Of a stretch of DNA of 64,000 nucleotides, positions 51,246 to 60,320 are shown piece after piece. The DNA is taken from the NCBI GenBank assembly GCA_018711005.1, contig DVIT01000007.1, positions 17,802-81,801 on the forward strand. The letters are read 5' to 3'. The translations under genes and the position numbers were made by a program. The notes beneath the pieces were generated by a model. It was not told where the DNA came from and made no database searches. It saw only the letters and a list, made by a program, of their open reading frames with translations. The stretch is from Candidatus Scybalocola faecigallinarum (GTDB lineage: Bacteria; Bacillota; Clostridia; Lachnospirales; Lachnospiraceae). Position 1 is the first letter of the stretch. Every line of letters begins with the position of its first letter.

Positions 51246-51767
51246 TCAGGATTGCGCCGCCAGATAATCATTAAGCTGCTGCTGGTTCGCCTCAATCACA
51301 CCGTTAATGCCGGCAGCTTCCAGACGGCCTACAAACTCATCAATCAGGTCCAGCGTTGCTTCCTCGCTGTCACACATACCGTTCTGCAGTCGTGGCAGAT
51401 ATTCCTGGATGGTAGAATAGATAACAGAAGACTCTGTCTGGAAATTGGTATCATCAAACATATAGCCTGCCAGAGGAGATACCGTTGCTTCATCTTCCAT
51501 AGCCTGCATCTGGTCAATATAATCCTCCCCTGCCGGAGATTTTACGTACATCACCCGGGTCTTAAAATCAATCACCTGCACCAGATTTCCAAATTCCGGC
51601 AGTCCGGGAAGTCCCTTGGGGGGCCGCTCCATACAGTCTGCTCCGGCCTGGCAGTCTAAAACATCATCCATGCCGTCTCCCACATGGCGAAGGGCCTCCA
51701 GCGCCTGAGCTTTCTCGTTTTCAGAAACATTTTCTTTTAGAAAAAATATAGATATATGCCGGATCAT
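51246..51767 (-). CDS. chimeric ORF: Dabb-domain start fused to solute-binding-protein end
   Basis: 173 codons. Residues ~1-70 (MIRHISIFFLKENVSENEKA and further to LVQVIDFKT) are the first part of a Dabb (stress-responsive alpha/beta-barrel) protein and lack the usual ending. From residue ~73 (YVKSPAGEDYIDQMQAMEDE) to the stop, it matches the last ~100 residues of the solute-binding proteins at 49435 and 58440, including NFQTESSVIYSTIQEYLPRL. The reading frame is intact across the join. I infer that a deletion fused a Dabb gene, probably once a complete partner of the MFS and redox genes upstream, to a third binding-protein gene. The product is unlikely to work as either parent. Confidence 0.85.
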   Translation of the reverse strand: MIRHISIFFLKENVSENEKAQALEALRHVGDGMDDVLDCQAGADCMERPPKGLPGLPEFGNLVQVIDFKTRVMYVKSPAGEDYIDQMQAMEDEATVSPLAGYMFDDTNFQTESSVIYSTIQEYLPRLQNGMCDSEEATLDLIDEFVGRLEAAGINGVIEANQQQLNDYLAAQS

Positions 51768-51768
51768 A

Positions 51769-52986
51769 TTAAACCTCCTGTACTGCCGCCCCGGTCTGCT
51801 TTTCCTTCCCGGTCATAAGCTTTGTGGCAATGGCCAGAACCAGGGCCAGGATACAGGCCACAAGAAATCTGGAAGCTGCCAGATCATTGCCTGTTACCAG
51901 CCGGGCCACAGCCGTCAGCGCCGGAGCCAGGAAAGTTCCAAGATTTGCCACCGCGAAAACGGCAGATATTAAAAATGTACTTCTTGCCTTATCTTTAATA
52001 GCCATGCGTCCCATACACTGGGGCAGGACCAGGGAATTTCCCGTTCCCACAATAAAAAATCCAATATACACAGCCGCCATATTTGGAATCAGATACACCA
52101 TGCCAAAGCCCGCAAAAAGAACCATAAAACCTAAAGGAATGGTATTTTCTCCGATCCTTGCCGCCAGCTTTCCAAACACCAGTCCCATGAGGAAGCCCCC
52201 TAAAAGCAGAAGGGTTGCCGCCATCCCTGCCGAAGCGGCAGAACCCAGTTCCCGCTCCGCTGTCAGCATGGATACATTGGTGGGGCCGATATAAAACAGC
52301 AGCATAAACAACGCGGCAATAATAAAGTATTTCCAGGCAAAGGATTCAATCCCAAGAATCCTTTTGCATCCCCTGCCATGGTTCTTATCCTCTGTTTCCG
52401 CCGCCGGATTATCCCCGGAAGAAGTGTTTTTTGACGGTACAAACAGTAATGTAAGGATCAGCCCCGGAGCGCCTAAAAGGTAAACCAGATAGTTTAAGCT
52501 CCAATCTGACGAGGCCAGCACCCCGCCCAGGGCCGTCATGACCATGCCCCCGGCATTAGCGGCCGCAGTCTGAAGCCCCATAAGAGAATCCTTCTCTTCC
52601 CCGGAAAAATAATCGGAAATAAGAGAAGCCGCTGTAGGGATCACAATGCCGATCCCAACGCCCAGCATCCCGGCCCACACATACAGCAGGATCAGGCTGC
52701 CGTGAAACTGCCAGGACAAAATCCCCGCCAGACAGGCCAGAAACAGTCCGAATGCTGCCGCCGTCCGCTTTGAAATATGTTTTGTAATACCGGAAATAAA
52801 GAAGCTGACGATCACGACCATAAGATTGGGAAAGGTCATAAGATACTGTACCGCGGATACAGAGGCCTCCGGAAAGCTTGCTCCAAGATCCGCCAAAATA
52901 GCGGAGCAGGCATTGGTGGTCATCTGGATCACTGACATGGTCAGGATCGCCAGCTTCAGTCCATTGACATTGACTATTCCTTTCAT
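51769..52986 (-). CDS. MFS transporter
   Basis: 405 residues and twelve transmembrane helices. The loop 2-3 motif appears as FISGITKHISKRTAAAFGLF, and a second-half equivalent as GLVFGKLAARIGENTIPLGF. There is a central cytoplasmic loop rich in Glu/Asp/Lys around residues 190-210. The substrate is not evident. The start overlaps the upstream oxidoreductase stop as TAATG. The neighbours (NAD(P)-binding oxidoreductase, SDR dehydrogenase, Dabb remnant) suggest uptake and first oxidation of a small organic or sugar-derived compound. Confidence 0.85.
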   Translation of the reverse strand: MKGIVNVNGLKLAILTMSVIQMTTNACSAILADLGASFPEASVSAVQYLMTFPNLMVVIVSFFISGITKHISKRTAAAFGLFLACLAGILSWQFHGSLILLYVWAGMLGVGIGIVIPTAASLISDYFSGEEKDSLMGLQTAAANAGGMVMTALGGVLASSDWSLNYLVYLLGAPGLILTLLFVPSKNTSSGDNPAAETEDKNHGRGCKRILGIESFAWKYFIIAALFMLLFYIGPTNVSMLTAERELGSAASAGMAATLLLLGGFLMGLVFGKLAARIGENTIPLGFMVLFAGFGMVYLIPNMAAVYIGFFIVGTGNSLVLPQCMGRMAIKDKARSTFLISAVFAVANLGTFLAPALTAVARLVTGNDLAASRFLVACILALVLAIATKLMTGKEKQTGAAVQEV

Positions 52987-53621
52987 TATTTTGTTCCCAC
53001 TGTGATCTGCATTTTGTTATATGTATTATCCCGGGCAATATCCACCATGGCCATAGCCAGATCGTCATAGGTTACCCGGCTCTCGCCGGCGTCATTATAG
53101 ATGAGATGTCCCTCAGTTCCGATCTGGTAGTTTTTTGTCCATGGGCCTTCTCCGTCGAAAAATGACGATGGACACACCACTGTCCAGTTCATATGCTCTG
53201 TCTTTTTCAATTCATCAATCCCAAGCTTAATGTTTTTGGAAATCTCTCTTAAAAAGTCCGGATGCTCCGGTGTTTCATAAACATAAGCCGTATGAGTTTC
53301 ATCGGTAAACAAGCTTCCCGCCCCGCCGACAGCGATCAAATGTCTTGGGGTGTTATCATTTAATTCAATGTATTTTAAAAATGCCTGGCGGTTCAGCGCC
53401 GGATCTGCCTTAAAGCCGCTGCCGTAAGCACTGATCATCACATCACAGTCTTCAATGTCCTCTTTTGTCATATCAAACAGGCTTTTCTTTACGATCTCGG
53501 CCCGCGCATCCGGGCTTTCGCCGTTGTAAATAAATCCCTTCACCTGAAGTCCTCTGTCTAAAGCCTGCTTTGTTACCCGGGCGCCCAGATTTCCATTGGC
53601 TCCCACTACCGCGATCTTCAT
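52986..53621 (-). CDS. NAD(P)-binding oxidoreductase, atypical SDR
   Basis: About 211 residues from the ATG at 53621, which GGAGGAG precedes by 9 nt. Rossmann glycine motif KIAVVGANGNLGARVTKQAL, then DVMISAYGSGFKADPAL and VCPSSFFDGEGPWTKNYQIG. It resembles the YwnB/NmrA-like SDR_a5 group that binds NAD(P) and acts as reductase or redox sensor. No specific substrate can be assigned. It lies between the SDR gene and the MFS gene in one transcript with short gaps. Confidence 0.85.
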   Translation of the reverse strand: MKIAVVGANGNLGARVTKQALDRGLQVKGFIYNGESPDARAEIVKKSLFDMTKEDIEDCDVMISAYGSGFKADPALNRQAFLKYIELNDNTPRHLIAVGGAGSLFTDETHTAYVYETPEHPDFLREISKNIKLGIDELKKTEHMNWTVVCPSSFFDGEGPWTKNYQIGTEGHLIYNDAGESRVTYDDLAMAMVDIARDNTYNKMQITVGTK

Positions 53622-53653
53622 AATAACCATCTCCTCCTCACTATTTCCCGATT

Positions 53654-54409
53654 TTAATAGCCCACGATGGAGCTTCCGCCGTCGATCACCAGGGTTTGTC
53701 CCGTAATCATGGCCGCCTTGTCACTGGCTAAAAACACAGCGCTATTGGCAATATCCTCCGGGGTGGACAGTTTTTTTAAAGGCACCGGCGCCAGGGCATC
53801 CTCAGGAAATTCCATATTTGCCATAGCCTTGGTCAACACCCCGCCTGGGGCAAGGGCATTGCACCGCACTCCATATCTGGCCCACTCTGTGGCTGCCTGC
53901 ATGGTCATGGCCACCACAGCTCCTTTGCTGGCGCTGTAATGGGCCGATGCCATAGACTCCCGCATCCCCCGGATACCGGCCATGGACGCGAAGTTGACGA
54001 TGGCCCCGCCGGTATGGCACATAGATTGAGCCACTACCTGCTGCATCACAAAAAACATTCCCCGGGCATTCACATTAAGCATCGTATCCCAATCTTCCCC
54101 GGTCAGCTTCAATCCCGGTTTTCCCCGAAGAAGTCCGGCAGTCTGAACAAGGATTTCTATCTCCCCCATATCCTTTCGTATCTGTTCAATAGCCGGCGCA
54201 ATGGCGTCTACATGGGAAATATCCAGTTTATAACAGGCAAAAGTCCCTTTGCCCTCCAGTTCTTTTTGGACGGCTTCCAAGGCCTGGTCCGATACATCCG
54301 CTACAGCCACCTTAGCGTTAGACGCCAGAAGATTTTTCACACAAGCCATGCCGATTCCCCCGGCCCCTCCGGTAACCAGGGCTGTCCTTCCATTAAAATC
54401 AATAACCAT
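53654..54409 (-). CDS. classical short-chain dehydrogenase/reductase
   Basis: 251 residues. Cofactor motif ALVTGGAGGIGMACVKNLLA. The Asp at the end of the second strand (VAVADVSD) favours NAD(H). The catalytic set is Ser in IVNFASMAGIRG and YxxxK in AHYSASKGAVVAM. The C-terminus ITGQTLVIDGGSSIVGY is typical. AAGGAG precedes the ATG. Likely substrates are sugars, sugar acids or polyols, since it stands among glycan genes. It begins the short operon with the oxidoreductase and MFS genes, downstream of a GH3 gene. Confidence 0.9.
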   Translation of the reverse strand: MVIDFNGRTALVTGGAGGIGMACVKNLLASNAKVAVADVSDQALEAVQKELEGKGTFACYKLDISHVDAIAPAIEQIRKDMGEIEILVQTAGLLRGKPGLKLTGEDWDTMLNVNARGMFFVMQQVVAQSMCHTGGAIVNFASMAGIRGMRESMASAHYSASKGAVVAMTMQAATEWARYGVRCNALAPGGVLTKAMANMEFPEDALAPVPLKKLSTPEDIANSAVFLASDKAAMITGQTLVIDGGSSIVGY

Positions 54410-54440
54410 ATGATCTGCTCCTTTTCGGTGTTTTGTGGTA

Positions 54441-56150
54441 TCACAAATTCAGTTCATAATATCCACAGGTTGTATCCACAGGATTTACCCCGGTAAATTC
54501 ACTTCGTCCCAACAGCTTGTCCACCACCGCTTCCACAGTATAGGCGCTTGTGGTGTATGCGTTAATGTAGGTCTTAATCTCCGGCATATCCCGCAAATGA
54601 TAAGGATTGGCGAAGGAAATGGCAATGGTTGGAATGTCATTGACAAACCAGGGGGCATCATTGGCTAAAGGCAGGTTCCACTTTAAACGGACCGTTGTCT
54701 GGTTGCTGGAAGTTCCTTCACTGAGTACGTAAATGGCACAGTCATATTTTTCAATAAATGCCTTTGTGGTATCTGCAGGATCCGGAAAATGCACCGAATA
54801 ATCAAAAGTATCTACATCAAAACCTTCTTTTTCCAAAGCCCGGATAAACAAATCCCCTACCTTCTGATTTCCGTAAAAATCCTCCCGGTCTCCCATCACA
54901 TAAACCATAACCTTTTTATGGGTCTCTGGAGAAATAGGCAGGTTGCCTTCCTCGTCCTTAACAAGGGTTACTGCCCGATCCGCGCAGTCTCTTGCCAGAT
55001 TGGCCGCCTTCTCGCTGCCTAAAACCTTAAGGGCGTCCTCTCCCGGCACTAAAGTTCCCTTAGCCTGGTCTTCAAACAGTCCCATAGACGTTTTCAGGGC
55101 CAGAACTCTTGCTACAACCTCGTTCACCCGCTCCATGGAAAGGATGCCTTTTTCAATGCCGGCTTTCATAAATTCATAATCTTCCGCCACTGAAAAGTTA
55201 AATAAAAACATATCGCAGCCGTTGGCAATGGCCGCAGGGACTGCCAGCTCCCGGCTCATATGGGCGTAAAAGCCGTTCATACTGGTAGAATCCGTAATGA
55301 TCAGACCGTTAAAGTTCATCCGTTCTCTCAAAAGCCCGGTAACGATCTCCTTTGACAGTGATCCGGGACATAAGATTTCTTTCTTTGTGGCCTTAGGGTT
55401 AATTGCCTTCACATATTCCGGCAGGCCGATATGGCCAACCATCACTGCAGGCGCCCCTTTCTCAATAAGAGTACGGTAGATCATACCATAGCTGGCTTCC
55501 CACTGATCCACCGACAGAGTATTATATGTAGTGTGAAGATGCTGATCCCGGTCATCCACCCCGTCCCCCGGAAAGTGCTTAATGGAATAACACATGTTCC
55601 TGCCGCCTTCCATCAGGCCGTCAATATAGGCGGATGCCATTTTCAGTACAGTTTCAGGACTTTTTCCAAAGGTACGGGTATTTGTAATGGGGTTTAATGT
55701 GTTATTATCAATGTCTACAATGGGGGCAAATGCATAATTTACGCCCAAAGCACGTCCCTCAGCCCCGGAAATCCTGCCCAGCGCTAAAGCATAGGAAGCA
55801 TCACCTGTGGCTGCCACCTGAAGCGGATTTCCAAAAGCCGTCCCTTCCGTGGCTGCGCCGTTTCCTCCGGATTCAATATTGGCGGGAATCAATGCCGGAA
55901 TCCTGGACTCGTCCTGGATCACTCTGTGGCGTTTCTGGTTCAGCTTTGCGGGAGCCGGACGGTTCATCAGCCCTCCCGGCTGGAATCTTTTAACAAATGC
56001 CCTCAGCTCCTGCTCATCCTCAATATAGTTAATGGGCAGAAACAGCTGGCCGATCTTCTCATCCAGCGTCAGCGAATGAAGCTTTTCCAAAACAAACGCA
56101 GTCTGTTCTTTACTTAAATAAAATGGTTTTTCACTAAAACGGATATTCAC
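54441..56150 (-). CDS. glycoside hydrolase family 3, short NagZ-like architecture
   Basis: About 569 residues from a GTG at 56150, chosen because AGGAGG lies 8 nt upstream; the frame opens at 56189. TIM barrel with MCYSIKHFPGDGVDDRDQHL (the KHFPGxG motif of NagZ-like enzymes) and nucleophile Asp in MNFNGLIITDSTSMNGFYAH. An alpha/beta domain follows (ARDCADRAVTLVKDEEGNLP), and there is no fibronectin domain. It differs clearly from the GH3 at 45139. It is a beta-N-acetylhexosaminidase or beta-glycosidase relative. No signal peptide. It is divergent from an AraC regulator, which probably controls it and the genes downstream. Confidence 0.88.
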   Translation of the reverse strand: MNIRFSEKPFYLSKEQTAFVLEKLHSLTLDEKIGQLFLPINYIEDEQELRAFVKRFQPGGLMNRPAPAKLNQKRHRVIQDESRIPALIPANIESGGNGAATEGTAFGNPLQVAATGDASYALALGRISGAEGRALGVNYAFAPIVDIDNNTLNPITNTRTFGKSPETVLKMASAYIDGLMEGGRNMCYSIKHFPGDGVDDRDQHLHTTYNTLSVDQWEASYGMIYRTLIEKGAPAVMVGHIGLPEYVKAINPKATKKEILCPGSLSKEIVTGLLRERMNFNGLIITDSTSMNGFYAHMSRELAVPAAIANGCDMFLFNFSVAEDYEFMKAGIEKGILSMERVNEVVARVLALKTSMGLFEDQAKGTLVPGEDALKVLGSEKAANLARDCADRAVTLVKDEEGNLPISPETHKKVMVYVMGDREDFYGNQKVGDLFIRALEKEGFDVDTFDYSVHFPDPADTTKAFIEKYDCAIYVLSEGTSSNQTTVRLKWNLPLANDAPWFVNDIPTIAISFANPYHLRDMPEIKTYINAYTTSAYTVEAVVDKLLGRSEFTGVNPVDTTCGYYELNL

Positions 56151-56430
56151 CCTGTCATCCTCCTGTATATGCCCTGACACTCCGCCCATGCTATAACACG
56201 CTTTATAGCTTCCGGATTGTGTCGGTCTCCTTTTGGCTTAACTTTAAACACACTATAACACTGAGGGCTGTGATCTTAAATGTTTTTGCTTTTGAAAAAA
56301 AACGACTTATTTTTAGATATAGGTCTTGCATTGAGACAAATCTGTGTGCTAACATGAAAAAAAGAACACATTTTACGGGTATTGGTCAAAAAGCCCATGG
56401 ATATTTCAGATTTTCAAGGGAGATGCCTTA

Positions 56431-57573
56431 ATGGAGAAAATTTATTTTGTTACATATCGCCAAGTGGAACATGCAGCAGAAGAACATTTCAGGAAATATA
56501 ATACAAAGAGTGATTTTAAAACCATTGTCTCATATTTGTTTCACCAAAAAAAATTTTTATACGATATTCCGCATATTCCCTGTAAAATAACATGGAGCCA
56601 GATGGATGACACGTCTTTTTTTCAGGTGCTTACAGAGCTTCCTATTATGCCTCTTTTCCTTCAGCCCCATTTTGCAGTTCCGGAAAAGCCGGGAAAAGCT
56701 ATTTTCGCCGAGTCCATCATGCCTGAAAATCTGGAGGTTTTTGCCATTGTTTATGTACGGAATATTGCTGAACGTATGCATACCCACAATTTCTTTGAAA
56801 TCAACTATGTTTTTTCCGGCACCTGCTACATGGTCTTTGAAAATGAGAAAAGATGCCTTTCTGCCGGGGATATATGCATTATCGCCCCAGGCTCCAGGCA
56901 CGATATTACCTTCGATGATGACACCATCGCCGTCTCCCTTATGATCCGGCAAAACACCTTTGAACGGACATTTTTCCAGCTCCTGGCCCAGGAGGACCTG
57001 ATGGCATCCTTTTTCCGGGGAATCCTTTACTCCAATACAGAAAATGCCAATTACATGTTCTTCTCCACAGGGACAGATCATCCTGACGTAAAAAATACTA
57101 TTAAAGATATATTTATGGAATGTTACGACACGGACATTTATTCCAATGCCTGCGCCACCAGCCGGATGCATTTGCTTTTTGCCCTCCTGCTGCGCCGTTT
57201 CAGCCATACCATCCAGATTTACGACACAGAAAAAAGCATTGCCGGCCGAAGCGACTTTACCCAGATCCTGCTCTACATCCAGAAAAACTTCACCTCAGTC
57301 AGCCTGAACAGCCTGGCTGAAACATTCCACTATAATCCATCTTACTTAAGCAGCATAGTGAAAAAAAATACAGGCCGGAACCTTTCAGACATCATCATTG
57401 ATCTGAGAATGTCTAAAGCTTCCGACCTGCTTAAAAATACAGATCTTAAAGTCACCGAAGTGGCTACTCTTGTAGGCTATGACAGCACGGACCACTTCTC
57501 ACGGCTGTTTAAACGCACTTACGGCATGTCGCCGGGACAGTATGCACGGGAAAATAGCAGGCAGGAGGGGTAA
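56431..57573 (+). CDS. AraC family transcriptional regulator
   Basis: 380 residues. The N-terminal cupin-like sensor (residues ~110-190) contains IAERMHTHNFFEINYVFSGT and GDICIIAPGSRHDI, close to the AraC at 25702. The C-terminal DNA-binding domain has helix-turn-helices VSLNSLAETFHYNPSYLSSI and VTEVATLVGYDSTDHFSRLF. AAGGGAGATGCC precedes the ATG. It is divergent from the GH3 operon, so it is the likely activator of that operon. Its last codons abut a solute-binding-protein gene fragment that begins at 57579. Confidence 0.88.
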   Translation: MEKIYFVTYRQVEHAAEEHFRKYNTKSDFKTIVSYLFHQKKFLYDIPHIPCKITWSQMDDTSFFQVLTELPIMPLFLQPHFAVPEKPGKAIFAESIMPENLEVFAIVYVRNIAERMHTHNFFEINYVFSGTCYMVFENEKRCLSAGDICIIAPGSRHDITFDDDTIAVSLMIRQNTFERTFFQLLAQEDLMASFFRGILYSNTENANYMFFSTGTDHPDVKNTIKDIFMECYDTDIYSNACATSRMHLLFALLLRRFSHTIQIYDTEKSIAGRSDFTQILLYIQKNFTSVSLNSLAETFHYNPSYLSSIVKKNTGRNLSDIIIDLRMSKASDLLKNTDLKVTEVATLVGYDSTDHFSRLFKRTYGMSPGQYARENSRQEG

Positions 57574-57578
57574 GCCTG

Positions 57579-57631
57579 CGCTGTATTGGTATCTGTAGGA
57601 TCTACAGGCTGAATATCATCCTGGGTCCAGA
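57579..57631 (-). pseudogene. internal fragment of a solute-binding-protein gene
   Basis: About 53 nt match 59110-59163 closely and encode, read leftward, WTQDDIQPVDPTDTNTAQAY, the counterpart of WTQDGIQPGDPTDTNTAQDY. It is bounded by the AraC stop on one side and a broken nuclease gene on the other. Confidence 0.8.
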
Positions 57632-57908
57632 ACAACACCATAGGAGGATTCAGATCCAAAGCTCTCATCTCTATACTCATACGCATATCGTTATTTAAGA
57701 TTACATGGAGATCTAATGTAACATCCTTGTTATTTACAGTTTCGCCTAAGATAATGGGATTTTCTATATGTATTGATTGAATATCGTAAAAGGAAATGTG
57801 AAGAAGTGAAGCAATTATCCTTTTAGGTATTCTCTCATTTTTCTGAAAAACTGCTTTAAACATGTGATTGTTTTTCAGTGTATATTTTATTTCCCCGGTA
57901 AATTCCAA
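57632..57908 (-). pseudogene. truncated Rpn/PD-(D/E)XK nuclease-family gene
   Basis: A TTG start at 57908 with GGGAGGGA upstream gives EFTGEIKYTLKNNHMFKAVF, then QKNERIPKRIIASLLHISFY and DVTLDLHVILNNDMRMSIEM. These are the N-terminal ~90 residues of the Rpn/transposase-like nuclease family, ending just after the first catalytic Asp and Glu positions. It then runs in frame into the binding-protein fragment and stops. A relative is the intact gene at 37117, although sequence similarity is only at the family level. Confidence 0.65.
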
Positions 57909-58001
57909 AGAATCCCTCCCTCTGCTGTATGCGTCTGACAAACAGCCGGAAAAAACTTCAATTATAATCCATCGACATAAAACGACATATAAATAGATTT
58001 A

Positions 58002-58118
58002 AAAAGGGCGCGGATTCAACTTCGCACACCTTTTAACCTTATTCATCACCCCTTATCTTCCTGATAAGCATCCAGCGGCTCCTGGTTCGCCGTGATGACA
58101 TCATTGATTCCGGCGGAC
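58002..58118 (-). pseudogene. 3' end of a lost solute-binding-protein gene with its terminator
   Basis: Read leftward from 58118, the sequence encodes AGINDVITANQEPLDAYQED followed by Lys-Gly and a stop at 58046. This matches the C-terminus AGINDVIAANQEQVDAY of the copies at 49435 and 58440. Just after the stop, 58006-58030 holds a hairpin (GGTGTGCG/CCGCGCC) and T5 that resemble the terminator following the intact gene (58346-58373). The match shows that a whole gene plus terminator was once duplicated here. Confidence 0.8.
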
Positions 58119-58340
58119 TTTCCGATCATACTCGCACATCTCACGCTGTAGACGCACCACCCACGTACTAGACTTATTTTCCTTGGGGTTCTCGCTTTCC
58201 TGTAATAACTCATCGTCCCTGGCTATCATTTTTAACGCCTCCCATACCCTAACCGGAAAAATCCCGGCTCTATCACAAACGCCGATCCCGTATTCTTCCT
58301 TCGCAGCATACTCTATGCTCTTTAATGATAACATATTCAA
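58101..58340 (-). CDS. short hypothetical ORF, probably a gene fragment
   Basis: 79 codons: MNMLSLKSIEYAAKEEYGIG, then a helical charged region ending REMCEYDRKVRRNQ. There is no good ribosome binding site. Its 3' end overlaps the binding-protein remnant in a different frame. I do not recognise it. The composition fits the helical C-terminal part of an Rpn-type nuclease or another mobile-element gene. It is likely debris, not a functional gene. Confidence 0.3.
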   Translation of the reverse strand: MNMLSLKSIEYAAKEEYGIGVCDRAGIFPVRVWEALKMIARDDELLQESENPKENKSSTWVVRLQREMCEYDRKVRRNQ

Positions 58341-58345
58341 ATCTG

Positions 58346-58373
58346 AAAAGCGTGCGGATTCAACCCCGCACGC
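58346..58373 (-). terminator. terminator of solute-binding-protein copy 2
   Basis: GCGTGCGG (58350-58357) and CCGCACGC (58366-58373) form an 8-bp stem followed by TTTT on the minus strand, 67 nt after the stop of the lipoprotein gene. Confidence 0.75.
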
Positions 58374-58439
58374 CCTTTAATGTACTTCTGTTCATGATTT
58401 CCACTGTTTAGTATTCTGGCTATTTATGTTTCCCGCTAT

Positions 58440-60041
58440 TTATTCCTGCTCTGCCAGATAAGCGTCCAACTGTTCCTGGTTGGCAGCGATTACCTCATTA
58501 ATACCGGCAGCGTCAAGTCTTGCTACAAACTCATCGATCAGGTCAAGGGTCGCCTGCTCACTGTCGCACATACCATTCTGAAGTCTTGGCAGATATTCCT
58601 GAATGGTAGAGTAGATGACAGAAGACTCTGTCTGGAAATTTGTATCATCAAACATATAGCCTACAAGAGGAGAAACCGTTGCGGAGTCCTTAAGAGCCTG
58701 AAGCTGGTCAATATAATCTTCCCCAGCAGGAGACTTGATCAGCATCTGGGACTCATCGCCCACAATTAAAAATCCCGGTTCATAGGTTCCGTTGGCCACA
58801 ATCACACGATCAGATCCTTCGGCAAATTCATAATTCTCGCCTTCAAGTCCGTATAAAAGGATGTTAGCTACATTAGCATCTGTATAAATATAATTTAATA
58901 AATCCATAGCTTTATCCGGACGCTCACAATTTACCGCAATTCCCCACATATATTGGGTAACAGTAGCATTTGTCTCTCTGGTCTCTGTCATACGGCTGAC
59001 ACCAATCTCAAATCCAGCAGATGCCGCAGCTGAGCCAAAGCTTACCTGCTCTTTAGGGCCTACGCCGCCCGGTGTACAAAACAGAGCCTGAGAGTTCAGA
59101 TAATCCTGAGCTGTATTGGTATCTGTAGGATCCCCCGGCTGGATGCCGTCCTGAGTCCAGTGGAAGGCCTGGAGACAGTAGTCTCTGAATAGATCGGATG
59201 CATACAGATTTTCCACTGTAAGGCCTTCGTCAGAATTAAGAACTGCACCGTAGGAGGCTTCGCTGCCGAAGGATTCGTAACCATAGAAAAATGGTAAATA
59301 GCCTAAAGAACCTGATCCGGTATAGAAAGGCATAATATCCGGATCTGTCTCATGAACCTGATATAAAAGATCACTGAACTCTTCAAAGGTCATTTCTTCA
59401 GGCACCTCGATGCCATGCTCATCAGCCCATGTTTTATTATAAATAATACCATTATAGTTAGCGCTGTACACCTGAGCAGGAACCGCCAGCTGGCGTCCGC
59501 CTACGCTTCCGGCTTCCATGGTCTCGCTAAACAGTTCCATCAGCTTAGGCCCCCGATTTTGGAGCAGATTTCCCTCATTCAGATCCAGAAGAATATCTGA
59601 ACCGACCAAAGAGGACAACGCATTGACCGTTCCCACATGGATAATATCCACCTTCTCATCCCCTGCTACAGCCATACTGGTGGTATTGGCGATCTCGCTG
59701 ATCCACACTTCCTGAATATCAATATTACAGTTGATCGCCGGTTCAATAATAGCATTAATAGCCGCCTCACGGTTCGCCAGCCCTGCAGAGTAATCTGTTC
59801 CCGGCAGAGTCACCACCTGGATAGCCACAGTATAAGGCTCCTCCTCCATATCGATCTCTGTAGAATATCCGTCAGAGCTCTCACCGCCTTCTGCCGCTTC
59901 GCTGCTGCCGGAAGCTCCGGAGGTATTCCCGCCGCCAGCGCCGGATCCGCTGCTGCTGTCATTTCCGCCGCAGCCTGCAAGCATTGCGGATGCTGTCATT
60001 GCTGATGCCAGTAAAAGAGCTAATAATCTTTTGCTTTTCAT
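58440..60041 (-). CDS. sugar ABC solute-binding lipoprotein, copy 2
   Basis: 533 residues. Signal peptide MKSKRLLALLLASAMTASAM, lipobox LAGC, Gly/Ser linker and the same binding fold as the copy at 49435. Shared stretches include TVAIQVVTLPG, VDIQEVWISE (IDIQEVWISE here) and SPAGEDYIDQLQ. GGAGATTGATTAATT precedes the ATG. It has no permease genes next to it, so it may serve the permeases at 47501-49357 as an alternative receptor of different specificity. It stands directly left of a two-component system of the YesMN type, which often controls such transport genes. Confidence 0.92.
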   Translation of the reverse strand: MKSKRLLALLLASAMTASAMLAGCGGNDSSSGSGAGGGNTSGASGSSEAAEGGESSDGYSTEIDMEEEPYTVAIQVVTLPGTDYSAGLANREAAINAIIEPAINCNIDIQEVWISEIANTTSMAVAGDEKVDIIHVGTVNALSSLVGSDILLDLNEGNLLQNRGPKLMELFSETMEAGSVGGRQLAVPAQVYSANYNGIIYNKTWADEHGIEVPEEMTFEEFSDLLYQVHETDPDIMPFYTGSGSLGYLPFFYGYESFGSEASYGAVLNSDEGLTVENLYASDLFRDYCLQAFHWTQDGIQPGDPTDTNTAQDYLNSQALFCTPGGVGPKEQVSFGSAAASAGFEIGVSRMTETRETNATVTQYMWGIAVNCERPDKAMDLLNYIYTDANVANILLYGLEGENYEFAEGSDRVIVANGTYEPGFLIVGDESQMLIKSPAGEDYIDQLQALKDSATVSPLVGYMFDDTNFQTESSVIYSTIQEYLPRLQNGMCDSEQATLDLIDEFVARLDAAGINEVIAANQEQLDAYLAEQE

Positions 60042-60141
60042 AATTAATCAATCTCCTTTTCCCCATATTTTTAACACGTCATCAAAGCACCTCAAATCCG
60101 TTCATTTTCCCATGAAAAATGGCGTCTTTTCGGTATTTTGC

Positions 60142-60204
60142 GGGTCAGGTGGATATGCATTTTCATGCAAGCATGAAAAGCATATCTATTTGACCCTGGT
60201 GTCA
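60142..60204. repeat. palindromic intergenic element with shared 14-mer
   Basis: A long imperfect hairpin: GGGTCA..ATATGC..TTTCATGC against GCATGAAA..GCATAT..TGACCC. It ends with TGACCCTGGTGTCA (60191-60204), the exact complement of the 14-mer at 14211-14224. It lies in the upstream region of the lipoprotein gene. Confidence 0.65.
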
Positions 60205-60320
60205 CATATAGTTCTGTACAAATGAACCTTACATTTTGTATTTTAGCAAATCATTTACAGACATGTTGCCATTTTCGGACAGTTTTTTAGCACATTTATG
60301 ACTTTTTATTCAAATCCCCC

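Noticed and set aside
56557..57207. 216-codon frame antisense to an AraC gene
   Set aside because: The plus-strand AraC motifs are intact; the antisense frame has no support.
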